A stretch of DNA of 64,000 bases from Candidatus Poribacteria bacterium. GTDB lineage: Bacteria > Poribacteria > WGA-4E > WGA-3G. Made by a program: the position numbers and the translations under genes. The first letter of the stretch is position 1, and the number at the start of each line of letters is the position of its first letter. The DNA is taken from positions 1-64,000 of the forward strand of contig JAPOZO010000032.1 in NCBI GenBank assembly GCA_026706025.1, written 5' to 3'. This document shows, one piece after another, positions 57,355 to 64,000 of this stretch. The notes beneath the pieces are model-generated. The model was not told the origin of the DNA, made no database searches, and saw only the letters and a program-made list of their open reading frames with translations.

Positions 57355-60075
57355 TTATTTTAGTGACATCTGATTATCGCCGCCTGTATTTAGCAACACA
57401 CGACTGCCATCTTCGCCCGCAAGTGCCGTAAACAGTGATCTTGCTGCTGAATACGCAGCTGCTGAAAGTATGCGATTTTTAAGGGTAAACATGAGCTGAT
57501 AAGTGATCACATTCCCAACCTGCCTGTACTGCCGAGTCAACTCCGCATTTTCTGTAGCGTGGTGAATATCGTTTGGCAGTGTAGCCGTCCATCCATCTGG
57601 AATTTGGATGCGGATTGCCTTTTCGATTTGCATCGGATAACCTAAGTCCAATGAATAGGTGCGTTGTTCGTTAGCAAAGGTTCCAGCGTAGTCGGCGAAC
57701 TCATCAATAGGTAAGGGTAATAGCATATCGTTTCCCACCGACGTTCCATAATTCTCAACATGGAAACCGAGATTAATTGTCACCGGCACGTTTAAATCAC
57801 GAAGGTTGGACATCTCGGCCCACGCCACCTGGATGCCCGGAAATTGCTGGCTGAGTTCAGTCGTTAAGGTAGTTTTCAGGGCATTGGGATGTATCTGCTG
57901 GTATGCCCATCGGGTATTTAGATCATACTGTCCATTTGTCTGGATGTAAAGCGTGCCTTGCAGACTACCATCGTTGTCTAACGTCAATTCTGTTGTGCTG
58001 AGAAGTCGGTTGGCTTCTGATGGATAAATAGGTATCTCCACAAACTTGCCGTGTGTATCGGAGATAAGAAACCCTGTGCGCCCTTGCACGTTATATGGGA
58101 GGTCCCCATAACTACAGGTTGCAGCTGTAGGATCCAACCATATATAAGTATTTGTGCTGGTAGGAATTGCGGCGATCATGTGGTTAAACTGGCTGAGCGA
58201 AGGTAGTGTAGTATCAACGCGTTCGTGCGGTGCGACACTCACAAGGACCGGGTAGGCTTTGATACCCGCCAAATCGAGCATTGAAATCAGGAGTGTCGTT
58301 TTATCTTTGCAATCCCCGTATTGCATTTGAAAAACCTCGGTGGCAGGCGAAGGTTGGTAAGCACTCCGTCCAAGTTCAATACCGACGTACCGGATGTTTG
58401 TGGTGACAAAATGATAGATCGCGCGTATTCTCGCCGCCTCCGTCGTCAGATCGCTGGTTAGCTGCTGGACTTTTGCTTCAATATCGGTATCGGGGGCATA
58501 TCTCCCTTTCGCGAGGTCTTTATACCACGCATAGACACTGTCCCAATCCTCAATTGAGGAATAGCGCAAACGTGGTACGATGTCGTTAATGTGTGGCATG
58601 CCTTCTTCCAACGTCAGCGCGGGCATCTCGCCGTACTTCCATATATAGATGAGCGTATCATTTTCTGTATGGGATATTACAGGCACCTGTGAATTTGGCT
58701 CGTTAGCAACTCCCCATTGAAGGTGCCACGCTTTGGGTATCTGAAGCGCGAAGGTGGTTTCCAGTGTTGCCTCTGTTGCCTGAAAATTATATCCGCCAGT
58801 AATCCATGTTTCTCCTCCTGGCACTTTATCTTCGAGCGTTACCTGGTACTCGATGCAGACTCCCGGTGCGAGACCAACCATAGAGATGACCTTCCACATA
58901 GCGTCAGAATAGAGGTTTTGAGCCAACAAACCGGGCGGCGTTACGTCGTTAAAGGCTTCATCGGGTGGTTGCAGGATCGTTCCATCCGCTGTGATTGTTC
59001 TTGCGATGTTTACCTCTATATTCTGCGCAGCAGGTTGGTAAGGGATAGCAATATCCCCGTATCTCTGAATACCCCTTTCGGTGAGGATTTTAACAACTTG
59101 GTGTGTTGTGTAACGCGACTGTCCTGTCGGCAAAACGTCGTGGCTGAAATGGTTAAATAGCACCAGCGTATCAGCGTCAGGATAGTCGCTCGCGTCAGGG
59201 GCATTCGCGATAATATGCTCAACATCCGGCGTCAGGAGGGTGACAGGCGGTACATCGGTAACCTGCCTCGAACCGAGATTCAGTTGTGCGAGTGCTTGGA
59301 GTCGTGTCAAGGCGAGGAGGTTATCCGGATCAATTTCCAAAATTCGTTGGTATTGCAGTTGTGCCTCAAAGTACCGCTGTTGCTCTTCATAGATTGCAGC
59401 GAGTTGTTCTCCTGCCCAAGTATCCTTCGGAAATAGCCGAATGGACTCCCGTAATTCAGCGATTGCTTCACCAAGTTTACCTTGTCCGAGATAGATTAAC
59501 CCCAAGTAATTGTGTAAATTTTCGCTTTCTGGACGTTCACACTTCGGATCAAGCGATAGTGCTTTGTGGAGGACCTCCACCGCCTCATCATAGCGTTCGA
59601 GTTGTTTATAGGCTAAACCGAGATGGTTTAATGCATAGAGGTTATCTCCTGAAACTCCGAGAACCCGCTCATAGTATTCAGCAGCAGCGGCGTAGTCGAT
59701 TAATTTCTCAGAAAGGTATCCAGCGTATTTTAGAGCCGTGATATTCTTCGGCTTAAGAGCCAAAAAAGCAACAAATGCGTTCCTCGCGTTCTCGTATTCC
59801 TGAAGTTGATAGTATATTTCCGCTATTTTGCGTTGGATCTCGCTGGCATTCGGTCGGAGCGTAATAGCCGTTTCGTAAGCAGCAAGTGCTGCACGCAGGT
59901 CACCCTGTTTTAGTTCATTATTGCCTGTCTCAATCAGCTTCTGCCACTGCCGGCCGCGCTCCACCACCGGGTCAACTATTGGTGGTGGAGATGAATTTTG
60001 CGAGAAGATTGTGCATCCGGTGATAAGAAAAAGTAGACTTAACAGCCAAAATGTATGGTTTTTATGAAACATCAT
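57355..60075 (-). CDS. TPR - DUF3857 - transglutaminase-like lipoprotein
   Basis: 906 residues from the ATG at 60075 (starts at 60078 and 60072 are equally in frame). A lipobox (LFLITGC) marks a lipoprotein. Residues 50-265 hold about six TPR units (ALKYAGYLSEKLIDYAAAAE). A DUF3857 domain follows (about 310-490). A transglutaminase-like domain contains the catalytic Cys in QYGDCKDKTTLLISML, with His in FNHMIAAI and Asp in YIWLDPTA. A C-terminal beta domain ends it. It is probably an envelope protein that modifies or crosslinks; the partner is unknown. Confidence 0.9.
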   Translation of the reverse strand: MMFHKNHTFWLLSLLFLITGCTIFSQNSSPPPIVDPVVERGRQWQKLIETGNNELKQGDLRAALAAYETAITLRPNASEIQRKIAEIYYQLQEYENARNAFVAFLALKPKNITALKYAGYLSEKLIDYAAAAEYYERVLGVSGDNLYALNHLGLAYKQLERYDEAVEVLHKALSLDPKCERPESENLHNYLGLIYLGQGKLGEAIAELRESIRLFPKDTWAGEQLAAIYEEQQRYFEAQLQYQRILEIDPDNLLALTRLQALAQLNLGSRQVTDVPPVTLLTPDVEHIIANAPDASDYPDADTLVLFNHFSHDVLPTGQSRYTTHQVVKILTERGIQRYGDIAIPYQPAAQNIEVNIARTITADGTILQPPDEAFNDVTPPGLLAQNLYSDAMWKVISMVGLAPGVCIEYQVTLEDKVPGGETWITGGYNFQATEATLETTFALQIPKAWHLQWGVANEPNSQVPVISHTENDTLIYIWKYGEMPALTLEEGMPHINDIVPRLRYSSIEDWDSVYAWYKDLAKGRYAPDTDIEAKVQQLTSDLTTEAARIRAIYHFVTTNIRYVGIELGRSAYQPSPATEVFQMQYGDCKDKTTLLISMLDLAGIKAYPVLVSVAPHERVDTTLPSLSQFNHMIAAIPTSTNTYIWLDPTAATCSYGDLPYNVQGRTGFLISDTHGKFVEIPIYPSEANRLLSTTELTLDNDGSLQGTLYIQTNGQYDLNTRWAYQQIHPNALKTTLTTELSQQFPGIQVAWAEMSNLRDLNVPVTINLGFHVENYGTSVGNDMLLPLPIDEFADYAGTFANEQRTYSLDLGYPMQIEKAIRIQIPDGWTATLPNDIHHATENAELTRQYRQVGNVITYQLMFTLKNRILSAAAYSAARSLFTALAGEDGSRVLLNTGGDNQMSLK

Positions 60076-60123
60076 CACTCTCCAAGGAGGAGATCCATCC
60101 TTTAGGTTGTGGCACTTTGTCCT

Positions 60124-60651
60124 CTAATAATTCTGGTAGCCAACCTCTTGCAGACGCGCTGCTTTCTCGGCGACACCATCACTCAACTTCGCTTTATACG
60201 CCAACAATTTTGCATCAAGTTCAGGGAATTGGAGTGCCAGAATTTGAACAGCAAATAGCCCTGCATTTCTCGCACCACCGGAGCCGATTGCCATTGTTCC
60301 GACAGGAATACCCGGCGGCATCTGGACTGTAGCATACAGCGCATCTACCCCGTCAAGCGGTCCGCCGTCAATCGGCACACCGATGACCGGTAGCGTCGTG
60401 TGTGCTGCGATGACACCTGCAAGATGTGCGGCACGTCCGGCACCAGCGATAATTACCTGTCCCCCTTCCGCTTTAATCCTCTCTGTCCACGCTGTTGTCC
60501 GTTCTGGTGAGCGGTGTGCGGAAGAGATCGTTATCTCGAACGGGATCTCAAATTCTTCTAAAACCTTTGCGGCTTCTGCCATTTTTTCCAAGTCGGAATC
60601 GCTTCCCATCACGATACCGACAAGGGGAGTCTTTTGTTCTTGAAGCGACAT
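60124..60651 (-). CDS. purE: N5-carboxyaminoimidazole ribonucleotide mutase
   Basis: The 175-residue class I PurE of purine synthesis, which moves the carboxyl group of N5-CAIR to give CAIR. GSDSD (16-20), SAHR (44-47) and AGAGRAAHLAGVIAAHT are the active-site motifs, and GGPLDGVDALYATVQMPPG is the conserved loop. No purK is seen in the window. A CAGTTATC-type repeat ends 24 bases upstream of the start, so its transcription may come from the MBL-fold gene. Confidence 0.95.
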   Translation of the reverse strand: MSLQEQKTPLVGIVMGSDSDLEKMAEAAKVLEEFEIPFEITISSAHRSPERTTAWTERIKAEGGQVIIAGAGRAAHLAGVIAAHTTLPVIGVPIDGGPLDGVDALYATVQMPPGIPVGTMAIGSGGARNAGLFAVQILALQFPELDAKLLAYKAKLSDGVAEKAARLQEVGYQNY

Positions 60652-60674
60652 ATCTGTATCTGTACCTCTTTTAG

Positions 60675-60795
60675 AGTTGTCAGTTATCAGTTATCAGTTA
60701 TCAGTTACAAGAGGTTTTGGATAATTTCAAGGTCTCTTTCTGAAAACTGAAAGATTTTTTTCGCAGAAAAAAATCGTACTGATGACTAATAACTA
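60675..60795 (-). repeat. CAGTTATC-type intercistronic repeat element
   Basis: Four TCAGTTA units (AGTTGTCAGTTATCAGTTAT onward, 60675-60708) lie at one end. CTGAAAACTGAAAG, a perfect 9-bp hairpin GATTTTTTT/AAAAAAATC with loop CGCAG (60753-60775) and CGTACTGATGACTAATAACT lie at the other. The element starts at the stop codon of the MBL-fold gene and ends 24 bases before purE. Confidence 0.75.
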
Positions 60796-61584
60796 TTGAT
60801 AAATAATATGAGAATTTCTCTCAATAATCAATGGTTCGGGACCGCCTGACGGAAACTGTGCTGCCCACTCGTTCGGATCATAATCACGGGTAACGAAACA
60901 GGCACGATGCACCGGAACTGCATGCTTCAGTCCGATCCGCGTCGCCATTTTGACGCACCCATCATAGAACGGAAATTCACCCTCAGTTGGGTGGTTCGTC
61001 AGAAAACCGATGTCCGGTTTATGTGCTGCCACTGCTGAAATTAGTGCGTCGTGTTCTGCGAAATTATTGATTGGATCGCCGCTGAAGTAAAGTGTTACGC
61101 CATTACTGACAATCACATATCCCAAATGCGTCACATCAGGTGGTGCTATGTCAGCAGAAGCATCGCCGTCAGGCGGTTTGGCATAGACGGCATGTACGGT
61201 GAGACCGTTGAGTGTCGTAGATTCTCCGGCACAGACCTCCGAGATGTTCGCAGCGGCGACATCTGTTTCAGCGAAAATTTGACGCACACTCTCTTCGGGC
61301 CCCACAAACTGTATCGCATTGGAAGTTTCCCACATCCGACGTATAGATTCTGGGCAGGTGTGATCTCCATGTGCGTGTGTCAAGAGCACAAAATCAGTTG
61401 GAAGTGCCGATTCATCGAGCGGCGGCTCGGTATGAATAAAACGGTCAGCGGGACGTTCCCGCGGAAAATAAGGGTCAATTTGGACAATGGTCCCAGTTGG
61501 ATTCTTTAAGGCAAAACTGCTCTGTTCAAACCAGTGAACAGCAACGGATCCTTCCGGCACCTTCAATTCAACAAGTGGATGCAT
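60793..61584 (-). CDS. MBL-fold metallo-hydrolase (UlaG-like)
   Basis: 263 residues from the ATG at 61584, preceded by AAGGAAAG. A longer in-frame start at 61701 would translate a dispersed repeat and is rejected. The metal site HAHGDH (H70, H72, D74, H75) is intact, followed by LYFSGDP and a late HRACF. It belongs to the UlaG-like lactonase branch rather than beta-lactamases. The stop codon lies inside the edge of the downstream repeat element. Confidence 0.87.
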   Translation of the reverse strand: MHPLVELKVPEGSVAVHWFEQSSFALKNPTGTIVQIDPYFPRERPADRFIHTEPPLDESALPTDFVLLTHAHGDHTCPESIRRMWETSNAIQFVGPEESVRQIFAETDVAAANISEVCAGESTTLNGLTVHAVYAKPPDGDASADIAPPDVTHLGYVIVSNGVTLYFSGDPINNFAEHDALISAVAAHKPDIGFLTNHPTEGEFPFYDGCVKMATRIGLKHAVPVHRACFVTRDYDPNEWAAQFPSGGPEPLIIERNSHIIYQ

Positions 61585-61648
61585 ACTTTTAACTTTCCTT
61601 GCGGTTCGGTCAGGCGAGATTCTTATTTGACGTTCCAAGGCGTAATCT

Positions 61649-61702
61649 GAAGAAATCCGCAGAAACACCCAAGTAAATACCCCAAGCAAAAACCCCTCCA
61701 TT
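61649..61702. repeat. Dispersed repeat copy: GAAATCCGCAGAAACACCC ... AAGCAAAAACCCC
   Basis: A partial copy of the 16603-16762 family: GAAGAAATCCGCAGAAAC, then CCCAAGTAAATACC and CCCAAGCAAAAACCCCTCC. It lies between the VanZ and MBL-fold genes. Confidence 0.65.
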
Positions 61703-61712
61703 ACATTACGGA

Positions 61713-62099
61713 CTACGGTTTTTTAGTACTAACTTTCGTTTTTTTATAATAGAGATAGACCGCCAGCACTCCGGCGATTGATCCAAGCACATCTGCCACC
61801 CAATCTGCAAAGGTAGCGTATCTACCGGGGACGAATGTCTGATGCCATTCATCGCTCGCGCCATAGAGAATTGAGAGCACCGCTGCAACAAGCCATATAA
61901 GTTTTGATGGTATTATCGCGGGTTTCGCCTTTACGAAGGCTATGGCGAGTAGTCCACCCAGTATGGCATATTCAATAAAATGGTAGAGTTTGTCAATCGT
62001 CAGCCACTCAAATTCCGGCATCGGCAGCTGCGATTGCTCCAAAGACGAGACCGAAAAAATAAGTGCCATGTACAGCAGAGACAGGATCCAGTATCTCAT
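61713..62099 (-). CDS. VanZ-like membrane protein
   Basis: A 128-residue VanZ-family protein with four membrane segments. Conserved residues include the Lys-His pair in IDKLYHFIEYAILGGLLAIA and the SDEWHQTFVPGR stretch that is the family's best mark. VanZ-like proteins lie in the membrane and affect glycopeptide or lipid traits in some bacteria; its job here is unknown. A repeat element sits between its start and the upstream stop. Confidence 0.9.
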   Translation of the reverse strand: MRYWILSLLYMALIFSVSSLEQSQLPMPEFEWLTIDKLYHFIEYAILGGLLAIAFVKAKPAIIPSKLIWLVAAVLSILYGASDEWHQTFVPGRYATFADWVADVLGSIAGVLAVYLYYKKTKVSTKKP

Positions 62100-62113
62100 G
62101 GTTTTAAGAGTGC

Positions 62114-62169
62114 CAGTTGTTAGTTGTCAGTTTTAACTGAAAACTGATAACCGATAACTGATAACTATT
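62114..62169 (-). repeat. CAGTTATC-type intercistronic repeat element, short form
   Basis: CAGTTGTTAGTTGTCAGTTT, then AACTGAAAACTG and ATAACCGATAACTGATAACT. It spans from the stop codon of the dehydratase gene (62165-62167) to 15 bases before the VanZ start. The hairpin part of the longer copies is absent. Confidence 0.7.
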
Positions 62170-64000
62170 TCAAAGCATTGAGGATCGCGTCTACGTCGTA
62201 GACGCAGCCGCCCCATGTGCCACCACCGACGGATTGTAGTGCTGCCCAGAGTCGCGTATCATCTGGTAACGCTTCGTCCGGCGAGAGATCGGGTCGCGCC
62301 TGACGTTCCGCTAACACGCGTTCACCGACTTCAGCACCGAAATTCTCGCTGCCATGCCCGACCAAATTAATACTCCCCTCAAGTCGTCGGGTATCAATCT
62401 CAATCTGAATTGTGTCACCATCAAGCACTTTGCCGATCGGACCCCCAGCGAGTGCCTCCGGTCCGACGTGTCCGATACATGCACCCGTTGAGACGCCAGA
62501 GAACCGGGCATCCGTAATCAAGGCGATGTCTTTACCGAATGAAAGGTGTTTCAATGCTGCTGTTATCTGATAAACTTCCTCCATGCCTGTCCCTTGCGGA
62601 CCGCGACAACACAGCACCATAATGTCTCCCGGTTGGATCTTAACTTCTCCCTGACCTTTAAGGGTCTGTATTGCATCGGATTCCCGGACAAAGACCCGTG
62701 CCGGTCCCGTCATCCGATACACACCGTCGGCATCAACGACGCTCGGGTCAATCGCAGTGCTTTTAATGACGGATCCCTCTGGTGCGAGGTTCCCACGCGG
62801 AAATGTGACAGTGCTCGTCAATCCTGCTGCTTCAGCGGCATCTGGATTTAGAATTACGGCGTCGGCGGGTACGTTATCCCGATCTTCCAGAATTTCTCGG
62901 ACACGCGCGCGCCGTTCAGAGGCTGCCCACCAATCGAGGTTACTACCGAGAGTTTCGCCTGTTGCGGTGAGTACGTCTTCGTTGAGGCATCCTAATTCTC
63001 GCAGATGGAGCATTACTTCAGGCACGCCGCCTGCAAGGAAGACTCGGACTGTTGGATGCCCAACGGGTCCGTTGGGTAGGACATCGACAAGCCGCGGGAC
63101 GCTCTGATTCACCTCAGTCCAATCATCTATCGTCGGCCGTTGGAGTCCTGCAGCATGTGCAATCGCGGGGATATGCAACAAGAGGTTTGTTGAACCGCCA
63201 AACGCGGCATGCACGACCATGGCGTTCCGAATCGCTGCCGGTGTAACGATATCGTTCATCGTCAACCCTTTTGCAGCCAGATTCACGACAGCGCGTGCAG
63301 AACGGAGTCCCATATCCGACCAGATATTCTGACCAGACGGTGCTAATGCCGTATGTGTTAAGCTCATTCCCAACGCTTCACCGACAACTTGTGAAGTCGC
63401 CGCAGTTCCCAAAAATTGACAGCCACCGCCGGGAGTTGCACAAGCACGACATCCCATGTCCGCTGCGTCTTGGAGGCTAATTTCACCGTGTGCGAAACGG
63501 GCACCGATTGTCTGGATTTTCCCAGCATCTTCGCCTGTCGTAGGTGGTAATGTCACACCCCCTGGAACAAGGACTGCGGGAAGTTCCCGCATGGCGGCGA
63601 GTGCCATCATCATCGCAGGCAACCCTTTATCGCAGGTGGCAACACCGACAACGCCTTTCCGTGTGGGTAGGGAACGGATGAGTCGGCGGAAGATCTGTGC
63701 TGCGTCGTTCCGGTAAGCGAGACTGTCCATCATGCCGACGGTGCCTTGTGTGCGTCCATCGCACGGATCGGAGCAGTAGCCTGCAAACGGAATCGCCGCG
63801 AGGTTCTTCAATTCGTGCGCGACCGCCTGCATGAGAAGCCCGACTTCCCAATGTCCGGTATGATATCCAAGCGCAATAGGGCTGCCGTCAGGCGCACGGA
63901 TACCGCCTTGTGTGCTGAGAATCAGGAATTCCTCGCGTCGCAGCTCGGTTGGAGCCCAGCCCATGGCGGCGTTGTGGGTCAAGCCAAATACGTCGCCACT
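62165..64000 (-). CDS. D-xylonate dehydratase, YjhG/YagF type (5' end beyond the window)
   Basis: The frame stays open to the right edge, reading [20 protein letters not shown], so the true start lies outside; an apparent TTG start at 63982 is an artefact. It belongs to the IlvD/Edd iron-sulfur dehydratases and follows E. coli YjhG/YagF closely: [39 protein letters not shown] and [20 protein letters not shown] supply the cluster cysteines, with [20 protein letters not shown] near the end. It converts D-xylonate or a related sugar acid to the 2-keto-3-deoxy acid. Confidence 0.92.
   Translation of the reverse strand, partial: SGDVFGLTHNAAMGWAPTELRREEFLILSTQGGIRAPDGSPIALGYHTGHWEVGLLMQAVAHELKNLAAIPFAGYCSDPCDGRTQGTVGMMDSLAYRNDAAQIFRRLIRSLPTRKGVVGVATCDKGLPAMMMALAAMRELPAVLVPGGVTLPPTTGEDAGKIQTIGARFAHGEISLQDAADMGCRACATPGGGCQFLGTAATSQVVGEALGMSLTHTALAPSGQNIWSDMGLRSARAVVNLAAKGLTMNDIVTPAAIRNAMVVHAAFGGSTNLLLHIPAIAHAAGLQRPTIDDWTEVNQSVPRLVDVLPNGPVGHPTVRVFLAGGVPEVMLHLRELGCLNEDVLTATGETLGSNLDWWAASERRARVREILEDRDNVPADAVILNPDAAEAAGLTSTVTFPRGNLAPEGSVIKSTAIDPSVVDADGVYRMTGPARVFVRESDAIQTLKGQGEVKIQPGDIMVLCCRGPQGTGMEEVYQITAALKHLSFGKDIALITDARFSGVSTGACIGHVGPEALAGGPIGKVLDGDTIQIEIDTRRLEGSINLVGHGSENFGAEVGERVLAERQARPDLSPDEALPDDTRLWAALQSVGGGTWGGCVYDVDAILNALK

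Noticed and set aside
61585-61701. N-terminal extension of the MBL-fold protein by 39 residues
   Set aside because: These residues are the translation of a dispersed repeat copy; a good ribosome site marks the ATG at 61584.
63980-63982. TTG as the start of the xylonate dehydratase
   Set aside because: The frame remains open to the window edge and the preceding residues (SGDVFG) match the YjhG/YagF family, so the gene is merely cut by the window.

Overview
The window is a 64-kb piece of a bacterial chromosome that most resembles Candidatus Poribacteria or a close relative in the sponge/marine uncultivated groups. This is an inference from gene content: five Cys-type sulfatases, phytanoyl-CoA dioxygenase, Gfo/Idh/MocA oxidoreductases, ThuA, a DUF1592/DUF1552 pair with Tat leaders, FG-GAP/UnbV and CARDB secreted proteins, and a broken cohesin/dockerin protein with a PNPFNPET-type C-terminal module. 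No rRNA, tRNA, CRISPR array or complete insertion sequence was seen.

Layout. 0-6.3 kb (minus): two ABC-2 permeases, a DUF5694 exported protein, two paralogous small membrane/coiled-coil proteins, a short tyrosine recombinase and holA. 6.4-15.3 kb: a MITE-like element, FmdB zinc ribbon, CARDB/terpenoid-cyclase-toroid protein, a beta-propeller, an unknown exported protein, thrC, an unlisted 57-aa membrane protein, an ornithine-carbamoyltransferase-like gene and an Ldh2-family dehydrogenase. 15.7-27 kb (plus): a discoidin-like exported protein, a DUF1592 cytochrome-type protein and its usual partner DUF1552, separated by about 6.3 kb holding a HExxH protein, an orphan antitoxin, a pseudogene, a HigBA-like module, an SMP-30 protein, a STAS protein and a sigma factor. 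27.9-34.3 kb (minus): an operon of small membrane protein, TPR, FGE-like, FG-GAP/UnbV/ankyrin and DUF6785-like membrane protein. 34.7-42.3 kb: dehydrogenases, Gfo/Idh/MocA proteins, a sulfatase and ThuA. 42.4-46.3 kb: three tandem RDD-PspA fusion genes plus a small gene. 46.3-57.3 kb: four more sulfatases, a DUF433/DUF5615 module, PhyH, a lactonase and a CDP-alcohol phosphatidyltransferase. 57.4-64 kb (minus): TPR/DUF3857/transglutaminase protein, purE, an MBL-fold hydrolase, VanZ and a YjhG/YagF-type xylonate dehydratase cut by the window end.

The most novel item is the 42.4-46.3 kb cluster. Each of three paralogs joins an N-terminal RDD membrane domain to a C-terminal PspA/IM30 (ESCRT-III superfamily) coiled coil. 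The membrane domain sits where the amphipathic membrane-binding helix of PspA would be. A small GTG-started gene lies inside the cluster and a perfect 18-bp palindrome lies just upstream. I infer a membrane-anchored envelope-stress or membrane-remodelling system.

The intergenic DNA carries several repeat families: CAGTTATC-type elements that fill gaps between stop and start codons, a family ending in CACTCGCTCCTACAA, a MITE-like element with TAGTAAAGC ends, and REP-like palindromes. Two unrelated exported proteins end in the same TTTWGxLK motif, which may be a C-terminal sorting signal. The sugar/sulfate genes together suggest breakdown of sulfated glycans and sugar acids.
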